Source: JAFTYO01 sp045613125
GTDB taxonomy: Bacteria > Pseudomonadota > Alphaproteobacteria > RF32 > CAG-239
Assembly (NCBI GenBank): GCA_045613125.1
Contig: JAZLAM010000007.1
Coordinates: 1 to 14,881 of the forward strand
Length of the DNA: 14,881 bases
Reading direction: 5' to 3'
The position numbers were made by a program, and so were the translations under genes. The notes below the pieces were generated by a model that was given only the letters and a program-made list of their open reading frames with translations, was not told the DNA's origin and did not search any database. Shown piece by piece: positions 1 to 6,973 of the stretch. Position 1 is the first letter of the stretch. Each line of letters begins with the position of its first letter.

Positions 1-72
1 CGATCCTGACGTTGGTGGCGGTGACGATCCTGACGTTGGTGGCGGTGACGATCCTGACGTTGGTGGCGGTGA
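1..72 (+). repeat. 24-bp tandem repeat encoding DPDVGGGD linker
   Basis: Three perfect consecutive copies of a 24-bp unit (cgatcctgacgttggtggcg plus gtga) run from the window edge to base 72. A diverged continuation (cgataacacaggcggt) follows. In the reading frame of the autotransporter each unit encodes DPDVGGGD, giving an acidic, Gly/Pro/Asp-rich flexible linker between the passenger and the barrel. The array may continue beyond the window. Perfect DNA identity between units suggests recent expansion, so copy number could vary between strains. Confidence 0.9.
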
Positions 73-1030
73 CGATAACACAGGCGGTAACCAACAAACA
101 GGTTCTGAGAAAATATCTGTTTATCCTGAAGTTATGGCCGCTATAGCGCTACCGACAGCTGCGTTAACTCAATCTGAAGGTATGATTGATAATGTAATGC
201 GTAATGTTACAGGTCTATATTCATTAAAAATTGTTCCAACAAACAATTTATGGGCTAGTGCAGACTATATAGGTGTAGAAGTTACAGCTCCTGTTGAAGT
301 TGAATCCAAAATTCAAGGCTTTGATGCAGGATCAGATGTTCAAAGTGATTTATACAATAAATTAGGTGTATTTGTATCATATCGCAAAGGAACCCACGAA
401 ATTAATGGAGAAGGTGAAACATACTATTCTACCTCTGCTTCAGAAATTGAAATAGAAAGTTATCTTGCTGGTCTATACTATTATCACAACAGAAACAACC
501 TATATACCTTTGCAAGTGTATATGGTGGCGTTCAAAAATCTGAAATTTCAACAGATGATGCTATGAAATTTGACACTGATGGTATTGAATTGGGAGCTCA
601 TTTAGAATTTGGCTATTCTATGAAGTTGGGAAGAAACTTTGTATTAACCCCAAGTATCGGAGCGTCTTACACACAAATCAGCTATGATGATGCAAAAGAT
701 ATTGCTGGTAAAGAATATCAATTTGGAGATATTGCTCAAGCTCAAGCACAAGCTTCTCTCAAATTCAGCCACATATATAAATCTGCAATAGGTTTTGGTG
801 AATTTTATGTTAAACCAAGCATAATCCAAACATTTAATCTTGGCGACAATACCAAAATTACTGGTTTAGATGAAATTGAAACTGCTGAAGATACTACATT
901 AGGTCGTGTTGAAGTAGGTGCTCAACATAACTTAACCGGAAACTTCTCTGTTAACGCTTGGGGTGCTTACACCTACGGGTCTGATTATAATTCTGCTACT
1001 GCAGGGTTAGGTCTAAAGCTTAACTGGTAA
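2..1030 (+). CDS. Autotransporter (type V secretion), C-terminal beta-barrel, 5' partial
   Basis: The frame is open from base 2 to the stop at 1028-1030 without interruption, so the gene begins upstream of the window and the internal ATG at 134 is not the true start. The visible part encodes a DPDVGGGD-repeat linker. After it comes a segment (YPEVMAAIALPTAAL) typical of the entry to an autotransporter barrel. About 270 residues of alternating aromatic/polar strands follow, ending in GLGLKLNW, an aromatic-terminated outer-membrane signature recognised by the BAM machinery. The passenger is not visible, so its function is unknown. A strong terminator follows at 1047-1080. I take it as a host chromosomal gene flanking the phage-like block, because it lies on the opposite strand and belongs to a non-phage family. 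Confidence 0.88.
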   Translation, partial: DPDVGGGDDPDVGGGDDPDVGGGDDNTGGNQQTGSEKISVYPEVMAAIALPTAALTQSEGMIDNVMRNVTGLYSLKIVPTNNLWASADYIGVEVTAPVEVESKIQGFDAGSDVQSDLYNKLGVFVSYRKGTHEINGEGETYYSTSASEIEIESYLAGLYYYHNRNNLYTFASVYGGVQKSEISTDDAMKFDTDGIELGAHLEFGYSMKLGRNFVLTPSIGASYTQISYDDAKDIAGKEYQFGDIAQAQAQASLKFSHIYKSAIGFGEFYVKPSIIQTFNLGDNTKITGLDEIETAEDTTLGRVEVGAQHNLTGNFSVNAWGAYTYGSDYNSATAGLGLKLNW

Positions 1031-1046
1031 TTTAATAAAACAATTT

Positions 1047-1080
1047 CTCCCCTTGATAGCAATATCAAGGGGAGTTTTTT
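1047..1080 (+). terminator. Rho-independent terminator after the left autotransporter
   Basis: A perfect 12-bp stem (CTCCCCTTGATA / TATCAAGGGGAG, 1047-1058 and 1063-1074) with a GCAA tetraloop is followed by six T residues. It lies 17 bases after the autotransporter stop. On the minus strand it is followed by AAATTGTTTTATT, so it may also stop transcripts leaving the lysis cassette. Confidence 0.93.
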
Positions 1081-1097
1081 ATATCACATCAAAAAAC

Positions 1098-1325
1098 TTA
1101 TTTACATAACTCTAATTCTTGCCTTAACTTATTTATTCTGCCTATCCACTCCCAAGTATTTTCAAATTCTGTATAATTAATACGATTAAGTTCTTGCGCC
1201 ACTTTTTTCCCAGCAATCGGATATGTGGGACAATTATTATAATTTACCTGCCTGCATGAGGTTAATAAGCTCATTATGATTAGCATTAGGTTTACCCCAA
1301 ATTTTAGATTTCTCTTTTTCAACAT
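1098..1325 (-). CDS. Rz1-like outer-membrane spanin lipoprotein (o-spanin)
   Basis: This 75-residue protein starts with KKR, a hydrophobic stretch (about residues 9-22) and the lipobox LLTSC with the acceptor Cys at residue 24, so it should be exported, lipidated and anchored in the outer membrane. The mature part contains CPTYPIAGKKVAQEL and TWEWIGRINKLRQ, which I recognise as the pattern of many Rz1-type lysis proteins. O-spanins pair with an inner-membrane i-spanin and disrupt the outer membrane at the end of lysis. The gene overlaps the i-spanin gene by 89 bases in another frame, the classic embedded or overlapping Rz/Rz1 arrangement. The start is supported by AGGTGG seven bases upstream. 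It is the last gene of the phage block. Confidence 0.85.
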   Translation of the reverse strand: MLKKRNLKFGVNLMLIIMSLLTSCRQVNYNNCPTYPIAGKKVAQELNRINYTEFENTWEWIGRINKLRQELELCK

Positions 1326-1473
1326 ATTTTACCACCTCTACTTCTCTAATAAGTTCTTTTCCCTCTTGTTTAACAACTTCTATTTCCTTGTGTGAACATC
1401 CCAATATATAACACATAACACAAAGGACAGTAAGTAATATTAAACTTACTGCCCATTTTTGAAGCTCTGACAT
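1237..1473 (-). CDS. Rz-like inner-membrane spanin (i-spanin)
   Basis: The protein has 78 residues, counted from the ATG at 1471-1473. I prefer this start to the TTG at 1491 because GGAG lies about nine bases upstream and the ATG overlaps the preceding stop as TAATG. Residues 7-25 form one transmembrane helix, and about 28-56 are a charged heptad-like region (KEIEVVKQEGKELIREVEVV) expected to form a periplasmic coiled coil. This is the i-spanin layout. The partner lipoprotein starts inside this gene in another frame. Family similarity is inferred from layout and position next to a lysozyme, since spanins diverge too fast for sequence recognition. Confidence 0.78.
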   Translation of the reverse strand: MSELQKWAVSLILLTVLCVMCYILGCSHKEIEVVKQEGKELIREVEVVKYVEKEKSKIWGKPNANHNELINLMQAGKL

Positions 1474-1631
1474 TACAATAACTCCAAGCAAGCAGAAGGA
1501 ATATTAGTCCCTATAAACCCTATTACCAATAAAGCTAATACACAAAGCCAAAATAATTGTTTTCGACTTAATTTATAAATAATTTCTTTGTGCACATCAT
1601 ATTTACAACTATGCCTTTTCCGTTTAATCAT
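1473..1631 (-). CDS. Small single-helix membrane protein of the lysis cassette (52 aa)
   Basis: This short ORF sits between the lysozyme and spanin genes. Its ATG at 1629-1631 overlaps the lysozyme stop region, and its TAA shares a base with the next ATG (TAATG), so translation is probably coupled at both ends. The protein begins MIKRKRHSCK, a strongly positive N-terminus, and has one hydrophobic helix at about residues 26-46 (LFWLCVLALLVIGFIG). By the positive-inside rule the N-terminus is cytoplasmic. It could be a holin, an antiholin or an accessory lysis protein; no family is recognised. The tight coupling on both sides is the main evidence that it is real. Confidence 0.7.
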   Translation of the reverse strand: MIKRKRHSCKYDVHKEIIYKLSRKQLFWLCVLALLVIGFIGTNIPSACLELL

Positions 1632-2097
1632 AACTAAATACTCCTGTTTCAAAAGTTCTGGCGATACGTTCTGCTCGCTCTTTCACATCTTGCGCATATT
1701 TTGAGTTTAAACACTCTTTAGCTGCACCTCTATAATCTCCTATTTCAAGTGCATCAAGCATTTTTCTAAACCCTATAAGTCTTCTGATCCCCAAATTAAA
1801 ACACATATCAACAAGGGCATATTTTCTTTCGGCATCAAGATATTTCCAAAAACTAAAACAACTACGACATTCGCTTATTACACGTTTAATATCATGCCTT
1901 AAGAGATATATCGCCATATCATATGTAATTCCACGACTGATATCTCCTACCACTTGTTTTTCTGCCTTTGTAAGAGGATTAGTTACCAAATTGCGCCCTA
2001 CCCCAATTGTAAAATATCCAGCCGGACACTTATATGGTTTTAAACTTAATCCTTCATGTAAAATCAGTCTGTTTATAATTTCTTCCATATCTATCAT
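1624..2097 (-). CDS. Phage endolysin, T4-type lysozyme (GH24)
   Basis: A 157-residue muramidase, close to the 164 residues of T4 lysozyme. It cleaves the MurNAc-GlcNAc bond of peptidoglycan. The catalytic pattern Glu-8aa-Asp/Cys-5aa-Thr is present as E15, C24 and T30 within HEGLSLKPYKCPAGYFTIGV, followed by the typical GVGRN. The Cys variant occurs in P22-type enzymes. No signal peptide or signal-arrest helix is visible, so it should reach the wall through a holin. The ATG at 2097 overlaps the stop of the upstream holin-like gene as ATGA and has AGGAG seven bases upstream. Its own stop overlaps the next small membrane gene. Confidence 0.95.
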   Translation of the reverse strand: MIDMEEIINRLILHEGLSLKPYKCPAGYFTIGVGRNLVTNPLTKAEKQVVGDISRGITYDMAIYLLRHDIKRVISECRSCFSFWKYLDAERKYALVDMCFNLGIRRLIGFRKMLDALEIGDYRGAAKECLNSKYAQDVKERAERIARTFETGVFSYD

Positions 2098-2351
2098 ATC
2101 TTACTCCTCTTACTTTTTTCCTTAGCCGTGATATCGAGCTTTACTTTGATTTCGGCTAATATTTCATTATTTTTATGTAGTAAAATAGATAAATTGTCTT
2201 GTTTGTGTTCCATAGCATCAATACGTTTTTCATGAACACAAACCCTTTCTTCCTGACGTGCTTTCCACTCTCCCAATTTTATAATTACAGCTAAAAAAGC
2301 CACAATAGAAGAACATCCTGAAATAGCCCCTATAAAATTTAAAAACTCCAT
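2094..2351 (-). CDS. Holin-like membrane protein with coiled-coil tail (85 aa)
   Basis: The start is the ATG at 2349-2351, preceded by AAAGGAG with six-base spacing; the ATG at 2378 lacks such a site. The protein begins MEFLNFIGAISGCSS and has one hydrophobic segment at about residues 3-26. A long charged, heptad-like region follows (HEKRIDAMEHKQDNLSILLH and on), ending in a basic tail (KEKSKRSKI). The position directly before the lysozyme, with an ATGA overlap, makes a holin or holin-like role likely. One helix plus a cytoplasmic coiled coil is known among phage lysis-associated small proteins, but I do not recognise a named family. Confidence 0.65.
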   Translation of the reverse strand: MEFLNFIGAISGCSSIVAFLAVIIKLGEWKARQEERVCVHEKRIDAMEHKQDNLSILLHKNNEILAEIKVKLDITAKEKSKRSKI

Positions 2352-2379
2352 TGTCATCTCCTTTATAGAATAAAACAAA

Positions 2380-3507
2380 CTATTGAAGTACCATAGAAGC
2401 TATTTTAACATTTTCAGATGGTATTTCTTTGGCAAAAATTTTAACATAACCATCATACGATTGAGCAATCGGAGCAAAATTTGTACTTAATGCATCCTTA
2501 AGAGAAAAAATAATTGTAGGCATCATATCGGCATTAGCATCTGGAACAAAAACTTTTGCCGAGTATGGATACTCTTCATATTCTCCATCAAAAACAAATG
2601 CATCAAATTTCACATCTATATCCTCTTCTTTTATAATCGTAGAAGCATTTACTATATCGTTTTTAATCTTAGAATAAAAAGATTGTAAATTATTACTATA
2701 CTGTTCATAAGCAGTTTCCAAAACTATCAAAGCATTTTCAAGTTCTTTAGCTAAAGCATTGGTATCAAATTCTGAAATTTCTCCAATATTATTTGCCACC
2801 TGAATATAAAGGCACAATTTTACTGCTGGAGGTTGTACTGTATTGCTTGCCCCATAAATTTCATTTGATCTAGACGCATCAAATATAGTACTCTTCTGAG
2901 CATGATAAGATGATCCTGTTTTAGCACTTGTATGATAAAAATCACTTTGCTCATTATTATAAAAAGCACCACTTTGTTCTCCCATCAAGAAAGGACGTAG
3001 AGAACCGGTAATATTAGGTAATCCAGCATTTTCTTCTTTTGCCAGTTCTGTAATATCCTCTAAAGATGAAATAAATTTAACAATTTTTGGCAATCTTAAA
3101 TGACCATTTAGCTCATCCATATAAAATGAGGCACATTGACCATAAGTCTCTAGCTTATCTTCATATTCTTCTGCAGAAGTAAACAACGATAAATTACCGG
3201 TTGCAGCAAGATTTTTTACTTTATTCCAAAATTGCGGATACAGACTTTTGCAATGAGTAATTGTCTCACCTGTCCACAAAGGATATGCTCCTGTAGGAGC
3301 CAAACTTGAAAAACTATAAAAAACATCAAACATTTCTCTTGTCGGTTTATTTTTTATATCCGAAATTGCTTGATGAATTTCATTTAAGCTAACATTAATT
3401 CCGTTAGCAAAAGTTTTCACAGCTTCGAAGTTTGCATTCACTTCTGAAGCCACTGCTTTTTTTCCGCCCTTAAATTCGTACGGATAAATTAAATGTGTAT
3501 CTGTCAT
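2380..3507 (-). CDS. Tail fibre / receptor-binding protein with collar-type domain
   Basis: A 375-residue protein. The N-terminus (YPYEFKGGKKAVASEVNANF) is the usual start of virion-attached fibres in prophages of Gram-negative hosts. Residues about 70-160 carry a domain with PLWTGETI, a YPQFW segment and GHLRLPKI. Residues about 165-240 contain LPNITGSL, SGAFY, FDASRSNEIYG and QPPAVKLCLYIQV, the tail-collar/fibre-tip pattern. A helical stretch follows (about 248-290), then a beta-rich C-terminal domain that may bind the receptor. It is the only fibre gene visible and precedes the lysis cassette, the usual place. It has its own hairpin and the strong ribosome site GAAAGGAAAATAATATG. No truncation is seen. 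Confidence 0.85.
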   Translation of the reverse strand: MTDTHLIYPYEFKGGKKAVASEVNANFEAVKTFANGINVSLNEIHQAISDIKNKPTREMFDVFYSFSSLAPTGAYPLWTGETITHCKSLYPQFWNKVKNLAATGNLSLFTSAEEYEDKLETYGQCASFYMDELNGHLRLPKIVKFISSLEDITELAKEENAGLPNITGSLRPFLMGEQSGAFYNNEQSDFYHTSAKTGSSYHAQKSTIFDASRSNEIYGASNTVQPPAVKLCLYIQVANNIGEISEFDTNALAKELENALIVLETAYEQYSNNLQSFYSKIKNDIVNASTIIKEEDIDVKFDAFVFDGEYEEYPYSAKVFVPDANADMMPTIIFSLKDALSTNFAPIAQSYDGYVKIFAKEIPSENVKIASMVLQ

Positions 3508-3530
3508 ATTATTTTCCTTTCATAAATTTT

Positions 3531-3564
3531 AAAAAAAGCCGTAAAAGGGTTTACCTCTTACGTC
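3531..3564 (-). terminator. Terminator-like hairpin before the tail-fibre gene
   Basis: Read on the minus strand, an imperfect stem (GACGTAAGAG / CTTTTACGGC) with a seven-base loop is followed by seven T residues, about 24 bases before the fibre start. Its arms belong to the same sequence family as the hairpins before the portal gene, the 78-mer gene and the second chimeric gene. Confidence 0.7.
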
Positions 3565-3616
3565 TTACAGTTGATATAAAACACTAGTTAAATTTTAAAA
3601 AATCTATAAAATCATC

Positions 3617-3670
3617 TTATTTGGTTAATCCTTGCATTTGCTCAAATGCTTCTTGGTTTTTATTTGTCAT
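3617..3670 (-). pseudogene. Remnant of the shared N-terminal module (17 aa)
   Basis: Translation from the ATG at 3668-3670 gives MTNKNQEAFEQMQGLTK and then a stop. This nearly matches the first residues of the chimeric protein at 7101-7874 (MISKNQEAFEQMQRLTK). The DNA is also closely similar, and a good ribosome site (AGAAAGGAAAG) is retained in front of the ATG. Nothing resembling the rest of the module or a C-terminal domain lies downstream before the fibre hairpin. It is therefore a third, truncated copy of the module gene, left by deletion or by loss of a cargo domain. It might still make a 17-residue peptide. Confidence 0.85.
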
Positions 3671-3725
3671 ATTCTTTCCTTTCTATTCATTTATTGCTCA
3701 TAAAAAACTCTGTGGTCATATTAAA

Positions 3726-4106
3726 TTATATAGTTACTTTTCTGAGAAGATGTTTTTCTTTATCATACCATTTAAATCCGGCTTTTTTTAATGCTATCAC
3801 TGCATTTAAATGTGAAGTATATGCATAAATCTCATCAAACATTTCGCTTACCATGTTGATTGCTTCCACAACCTCTTTATGATGTTTTCTTAAAGCATAT
3901 CCCCCCATATACTTTTTACCGTCATATCCTTCATAAATAAAAACAGAGCCAACATACCCATTGTTACAAACATTAAAAAAACGGCTATTGGATAATAAAT
4001 ATTCAAAGCCGTTTTTATCATTTAATTGTCTTTTATTAAGTTTAAAAAACTTTTTCGCCATTTTTTTATCAAAAAACGGGCTCCCGTGTTCAACTAATGT
4101 TGTCAT
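3726..4106 (-). CDS. Small GNAT-like phage protein
   Basis: A 126-residue protein. The C-terminal half (IYAYTSHLNAVIALKKAGFK) resembles the end of the GNAT acetyltransferase fold, where an Asn-Ala step precedes a GF motif. The central strand segment GYVGSVFIYEGYDGKKYMGG would fit the earlier beta strands. The usual acetyl-CoA loop (Q/R-x-x-G-x-G/A) is not evident, so activity is doubtful. Short-tailed phages often encode small GNAT-like proteins among the virion genes, and the T7 gp13 class was the first comparison I considered. The start is supported by AAGGA seven bases upstream. A virion assembly role is possible but unproven. Confidence 0.5.
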   Translation of the reverse strand: MTTLVEHGSPFFDKKMAKKFFKLNKRQLNDKNGFEYLLSNSRFFNVCNNGYVGSVFIYEGYDGKKYMGGYALRKHHKEVVEAINMVSEMFDEIYAYTSHLNAVIALKKAGFKWYDKEKHLLRKVTI

Positions 4107-4115
4107 ATATTTTCC

Positions 4116-4328
4116 TTATTCAATTATTTTAATTTCAAGAGGTGTTGTATCCACCTCTTGAGTTTCTTTTTTCTCAGTATATAAACCTGCTAATTTTCCT
4201 TTAAGCTCCTCAGCTTTTAATGCTAAACTAACATTTTCTTGTGAAATTGCCATCTCTTGCAGTTTTATAAGTTGATTAAAACTATCGCTTGATTCATAAT
4301 TAACACGACCTTTTTTACTTTTTTTCAT
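4116..4328 (-). CDS. Small protein resembling the helical part of a terminase small subunit
   Basis: A 70-residue, highly charged protein. Its middle (MAISQENVSLALKAEELKGK, continuing into LAGLYTEKKE) resembles the segment after the DNA-binding domain in many small terminases, where an ALKA-E-L-GK-x-GLY helix is typical. The N-terminal helix-turn-helix of complete small terminases is absent, and 70 residues is shorter than usual. The start has GGGAGG seven bases upstream, and the gene follows the tail hub gene by 21 bases. If the resemblance is real it would be the only packaging-related gene in the window. Otherwise it is an unclassified small phage protein. Confidence 0.4.
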   Translation of the reverse strand: MKKSKKGRVNYESSDSFNQLIKLQEMAISQENVSLALKAEELKGKLAGLYTEKKETQEVDTTPLEIKIIE

Positions 4329-4349
4329 TTTTACCTCCCGTTATCAACT

Positions 4350-5939
4350 TTATCCCAAACTTTTAGTTTTAAATCTCACTCTTTTGAACTCAAGACGCTT
4401 AATACCAAATTCTTGGGTTCTATCACAAGTATAAATACGTATTTGCAATCTTTTAAAATGGCGTACCGCATCTAAATTAAACATAACAGAATTTCTATCA
4501 CCGCTAAGCCATATGCCTCCATTTTCATCATCTTGATTAATAGCCCAATTTCCGCCATTTTCATCATCATGACTTTTTGACCAAATAAGATATCCTTTTA
4601 TCAGTTTTACAATATGTTTTTTCTGACTTTTTTCCGGAATATCATCATAAACAAATTCCATATAAAAATCATTTTCACAATCGAAATCAAGAGTCATAAT
4701 AATTGGCATTTTAGGTATTTTAATATTACTATCAGAATTCAGATTTAAAACATTCATTTTATATTCAGATGGCACAAAAACGCCATCAAAATCTGGACCT
4801 ACATATTCTTTTAATATTTTATTTCCTGATGCAGAATAAAAACTACTTTTAATTATAGCAAAAGCCCTTATATCTGATTGAGCTTTACGCTCAATCCATT
4901 CTGCATTAAGATAATCAAAAATTAAAATAACATTATCATCTACAGTCGGAATTTTCAGCCATATTTCGCTCTTACTTCCATATATATAGCTAATAAGCTC
5001 AATTTCATTTAACCTATTATTATCAATTTTTTCAAAAAAATGTATTACGTTATTGGCCAATCCTTCAGTTGGTCTGGTTTGTCCTATATCTAAAAGATAA
5101 TAAGCAAAAACATTTTTAGCTTTATTATCATAGTAGAAAAGCTTATTATCAAATTTTATAACAGATTTAAACGAAGGTGTTCCACCTCCTGTTGCTCCGC
5201 TTCTGCTAAAAGTATCTGCATTTCCGGGATTTCCGTTAAAACATACTGAATAATCGGAAGTAAAAACAACCAAAGAATCATTATAATAAACAATAGCAGT
5301 AACATCTCTATCAAATTCTTGATAAGCTGGTGATGTCACTACATTGGAATCACTTGAAATCCAATCAAAAATATTAGCTTGGGCCGACCAATGAACTCTA
5401 TTTTTACAAAATGTAACTAATCTGCCATCTTGAACTTCAAGCCCCAATCCTCTTATAGGACGGGATTCCGCATCAACAGCATTTAATAACTTAACTCGAT
5501 CATCTTCATTTGCCAAAGTCATACAAATGGCAACATAATCATCAATTCCGTTTGTAAAAACAAACCAATCATCAAACCCTTGAGAAATTGTGATACCATT
5601 ACACATATTGCTTCTTGATAACTCTATATCTATTAGTTTAAGTTCATCGTATAAGTTATTGAAATAATATAAATATCCTCTAGTTTCATCTGTCGCAAAC
5701 ACAAACCAATAAGAAACTCCTGATTGCACACTTTCAAATTGTCCGATAACTTTTTTACCAACATCTTTAACACACTTATTTCCTTTGACCGTAAAAATAG
5801 CAACATTAGAACTGTCTTCAGTATTTTTAAGTTCAACATTCTGACATGTTATTGCAGAAACAACACCTTCGGAAACCAGATTACAAATTGGTTTTTGTTT
5901 ACGTATTCCTCTAAAATTTTGTATAAAAAAATCACTCAT
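4350..5939 (-). CDS. Tail hub/nozzle protein (P22 gp10-like / tail tubular B-like)
   Basis: A 529-residue, beta-rich protein with recurrent WFVF, LVVFTSDYSVCF, KLFYYDNKAKNVFAYY and VILIFDYLNAEWIER segments, the blade-like pattern of podovirus hub or nozzle proteins such as P22 gp10. The N-terminal NFRGIRKQKPICNL and central GNPGNADTFSRSGATGGGTP segments suit this class. It should form the tail tube beneath the adaptor. Gene order, directly after the adaptor, agrees. A short internal duplication (DDENGGNW and DDENGGIW) lies near residues 460-480. The start has AAGGGGG four bases upstream. The family call rests on pattern and position, not on an alignment. Confidence 0.72.
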   Translation of the reverse strand: MSDFFIQNFRGIRKQKPICNLVSEGVVSAITCQNVELKNTEDSSNVAIFTVKGNKCVKDVGKKVIGQFESVQSGVSYWFVFATDETRGYLYYFNNLYDELKLIDIELSRSNMCNGITISQGFDDWFVFTNGIDDYVAICMTLANEDDRVKLLNAVDAESRPIRGLGLEVQDGRLVTFCKNRVHWSAQANIFDWISSDSNVVTSPAYQEFDRDVTAIVYYNDSLVVFTSDYSVCFNGNPGNADTFSRSGATGGGTPSFKSVIKFDNKLFYYDNKAKNVFAYYLLDIGQTRPTEGLANNVIHFFEKIDNNRLNEIELISYIYGSKSEIWLKIPTVDDNVILIFDYLNAEWIERKAQSDIRAFAIIKSSFYSASGNKILKEYVGPDFDGVFVPSEYKMNVLNLNSDSNIKIPKMPIIMTLDFDCENDFYMEFVYDDIPEKSQKKHIVKLIKGYLIWSKSHDDENGGNWAINQDDENGGIWLSGDRNSVMFNLDAVRHFKRLQIRIYTCDRTQEFGIKRLEFKRVRFKTKSLG

Positions 5940-5948
5940 ATGTCCCCC

Positions 5949-6617
5949 TTAAACCACCAAGCGTGGTTCAATTTTAATTCCGGTATACTTTAATAAAGTT
6001 TTGTAAGCTTCCATAAATTCTTTTTGATACGGAACATAATTTTCATCGCCGGAATCTGCTATTAAATATTCCATTGATTTCGTATTAAGACAATGTAAAT
6101 ACAAATCTTCAATAGTCTTATCTTCAGGTAAATTTAATACATCATCCATATCAGACAAATTAATTTTAGGTTCTCCTAATTTAGAACAGGCCTTATAATT
6201 AGTGATATAACGCATCAAAACAGTACATGATTTTTCCGGAATAGGATACAAATGTATCTGTGCTCCTTTATCACCAAATTCTATCCAATATTTTGTAGGA
6301 TTTCCATACTTGGCAGATGATAAAAAGTCTGCTTCTTTAGGAGAAATTTGTTCCAAATAAGATTTAGCTCCATCAATCCACACCTCTAATAAATTACCCT
6401 TAGGTGCTAAAACTGCATTTTGCCCTTTACTCAAGTTAACAGCTTCTTTTTTGACCTTAAACGGAAAATCATTTAATGACCAAATATAAGAATTTGCCTG
6501 CGCTATAGCCAGTTTAACTGATGCTTGTACTTCTGCAAAAGATGTGGGATCCGGATCATTAATAGACCAACGTAAATTAGACACATCTCGAATAATATCA
6601 AAATATGATTTCATCAT
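5949..6617 (-). CDS. Head-tail adaptor (tail tubular A / P22 gp4 class)
   Basis: A 222-residue protein with the helical N-terminus of podovirus adaptors (SVKLAIAQANSYIWSLNDFP). It is followed by beta segments with NPTKYWIEFGDKGAQIHLYP (a class hallmark: target sequence, then L-x-P-x-P) and VLMRYITNYK. A C-terminal helical region follows (EDLYLHCLNTKSMEYLIAD). Such proteins form a ring under the portal and join it to the tail nozzle encoded next. The start has AAGGGG upstream of two adjacent ATG codons, so the first residue may be either Met. Confidence 0.78.
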   Translation of the reverse strand: MMKSYFDIIRDVSNLRWSINDPDPTSFAEVQASVKLAIAQANSYIWSLNDFPFKVKKEAVNLSKGQNAVLAPKGNLLEVWIDGAKSYLEQISPKEADFLSSAKYGNPTKYWIEFGDKGAQIHLYPIPEKSCTVLMRYITNYKACSKLGEPKINLSDMDDVLNLPEDKTIEDLYLHCLNTKSMEYLIADSGDENYVPYQKEFMEAYKTLLKYTGIKIEPRLVV

Positions 6618-6628
6618 TTTTCCCCTTC

Positions 6629-6865
6629 TTAATTTTTACGTTCAAAAATAAAGCCTTTATCGGAAATTTTTTTATTTCCTCTGAGAGCTTTTTTCTTTCC
6701 GTCAGGGCTTAACATTTCATAAGCCATCTTGCCGTTAACCAAATTTGAACCACATCCTTGACGAGTAACAATCCAAACCTTATCAGCAGAAAATATATCT
6801 TTTTTATTTTCTTTTTTTGATATATTTTGTTCTTTTCCTAGAACTTTATCTTCAATTTTAGACAT
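6629..6865 (-). CDS. Small basic phage protein, unknown (78 aa)
   Basis: No family is recognised. The first 30 residues are charged and probably disordered. Residues about 29-78 form a compact beta-like region (KVWIVTRQGCGSNLVNGKMA, later KKISDKGFIFERKN) rich in Lys and Gly. The gene lies just before the head-tail adaptor and has its own hairpin and a textbook ribosome site (GAAAGGAAAATAATATG), which implies strong expression. Small proteins at this place in podoviruses are often head-completion or decoration proteins, but nothing in the sequence proves that here. Confidence 0.6.
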   Translation of the reverse strand: MSKIEDKVLGKEQNISKKENKKDIFSADKVWIVTRQGCGSNLVNGKMAYEMLSPDGKKKALRGNKKISDKGFIFERKN

Positions 6866-6892
6866 ATTATTTTCCTTTCATAAATTTAAATT

Positions 6893-6922
6893 AAAAAAAG
6901 GCCGTGAAAATTTTTCACGACC
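6893..6922 (-). terminator. Terminator-like hairpin before the 78-aa gene
   Basis: On the minus strand GGTCGTGAAAA pairs with TTTTCACGGCC (one G-U pair, essentially no loop beyond the A/T tract) and is followed by TTTTTTTAATTT. It lies between the 47-residue hydrophobic protein and the 78-mer gene. A second weaker hairpin (GCACAA...TTGTGT, around 6936-6954) lies just before it in transcription order. Confidence 0.8.
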
Positions 6923-6973
6923 GATTAAAAAAAGGAGCACAAAGCCCCTTGTGTTAAAAAACTAAATTATGTT

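Noticed and set aside
134..1030. Reading the left barrel gene as starting at the ATG at 134
   Set aside because: The same frame is open back to base 2 and encodes the repeat linker, so the gene is a 5'-truncated autotransporter.
1237..1491. TTG start for the i-spanin
   Set aside because: The ATG at 1473 has a better-placed GGAG and overlaps the preceding stop as TAATG.
3646..4161. Plus-strand ORFs opposite the GNAT-like gene and the module remnant
   Set aside because: They lack ribosome sites, lie antisense to better-supported genes and have no recognisable features.
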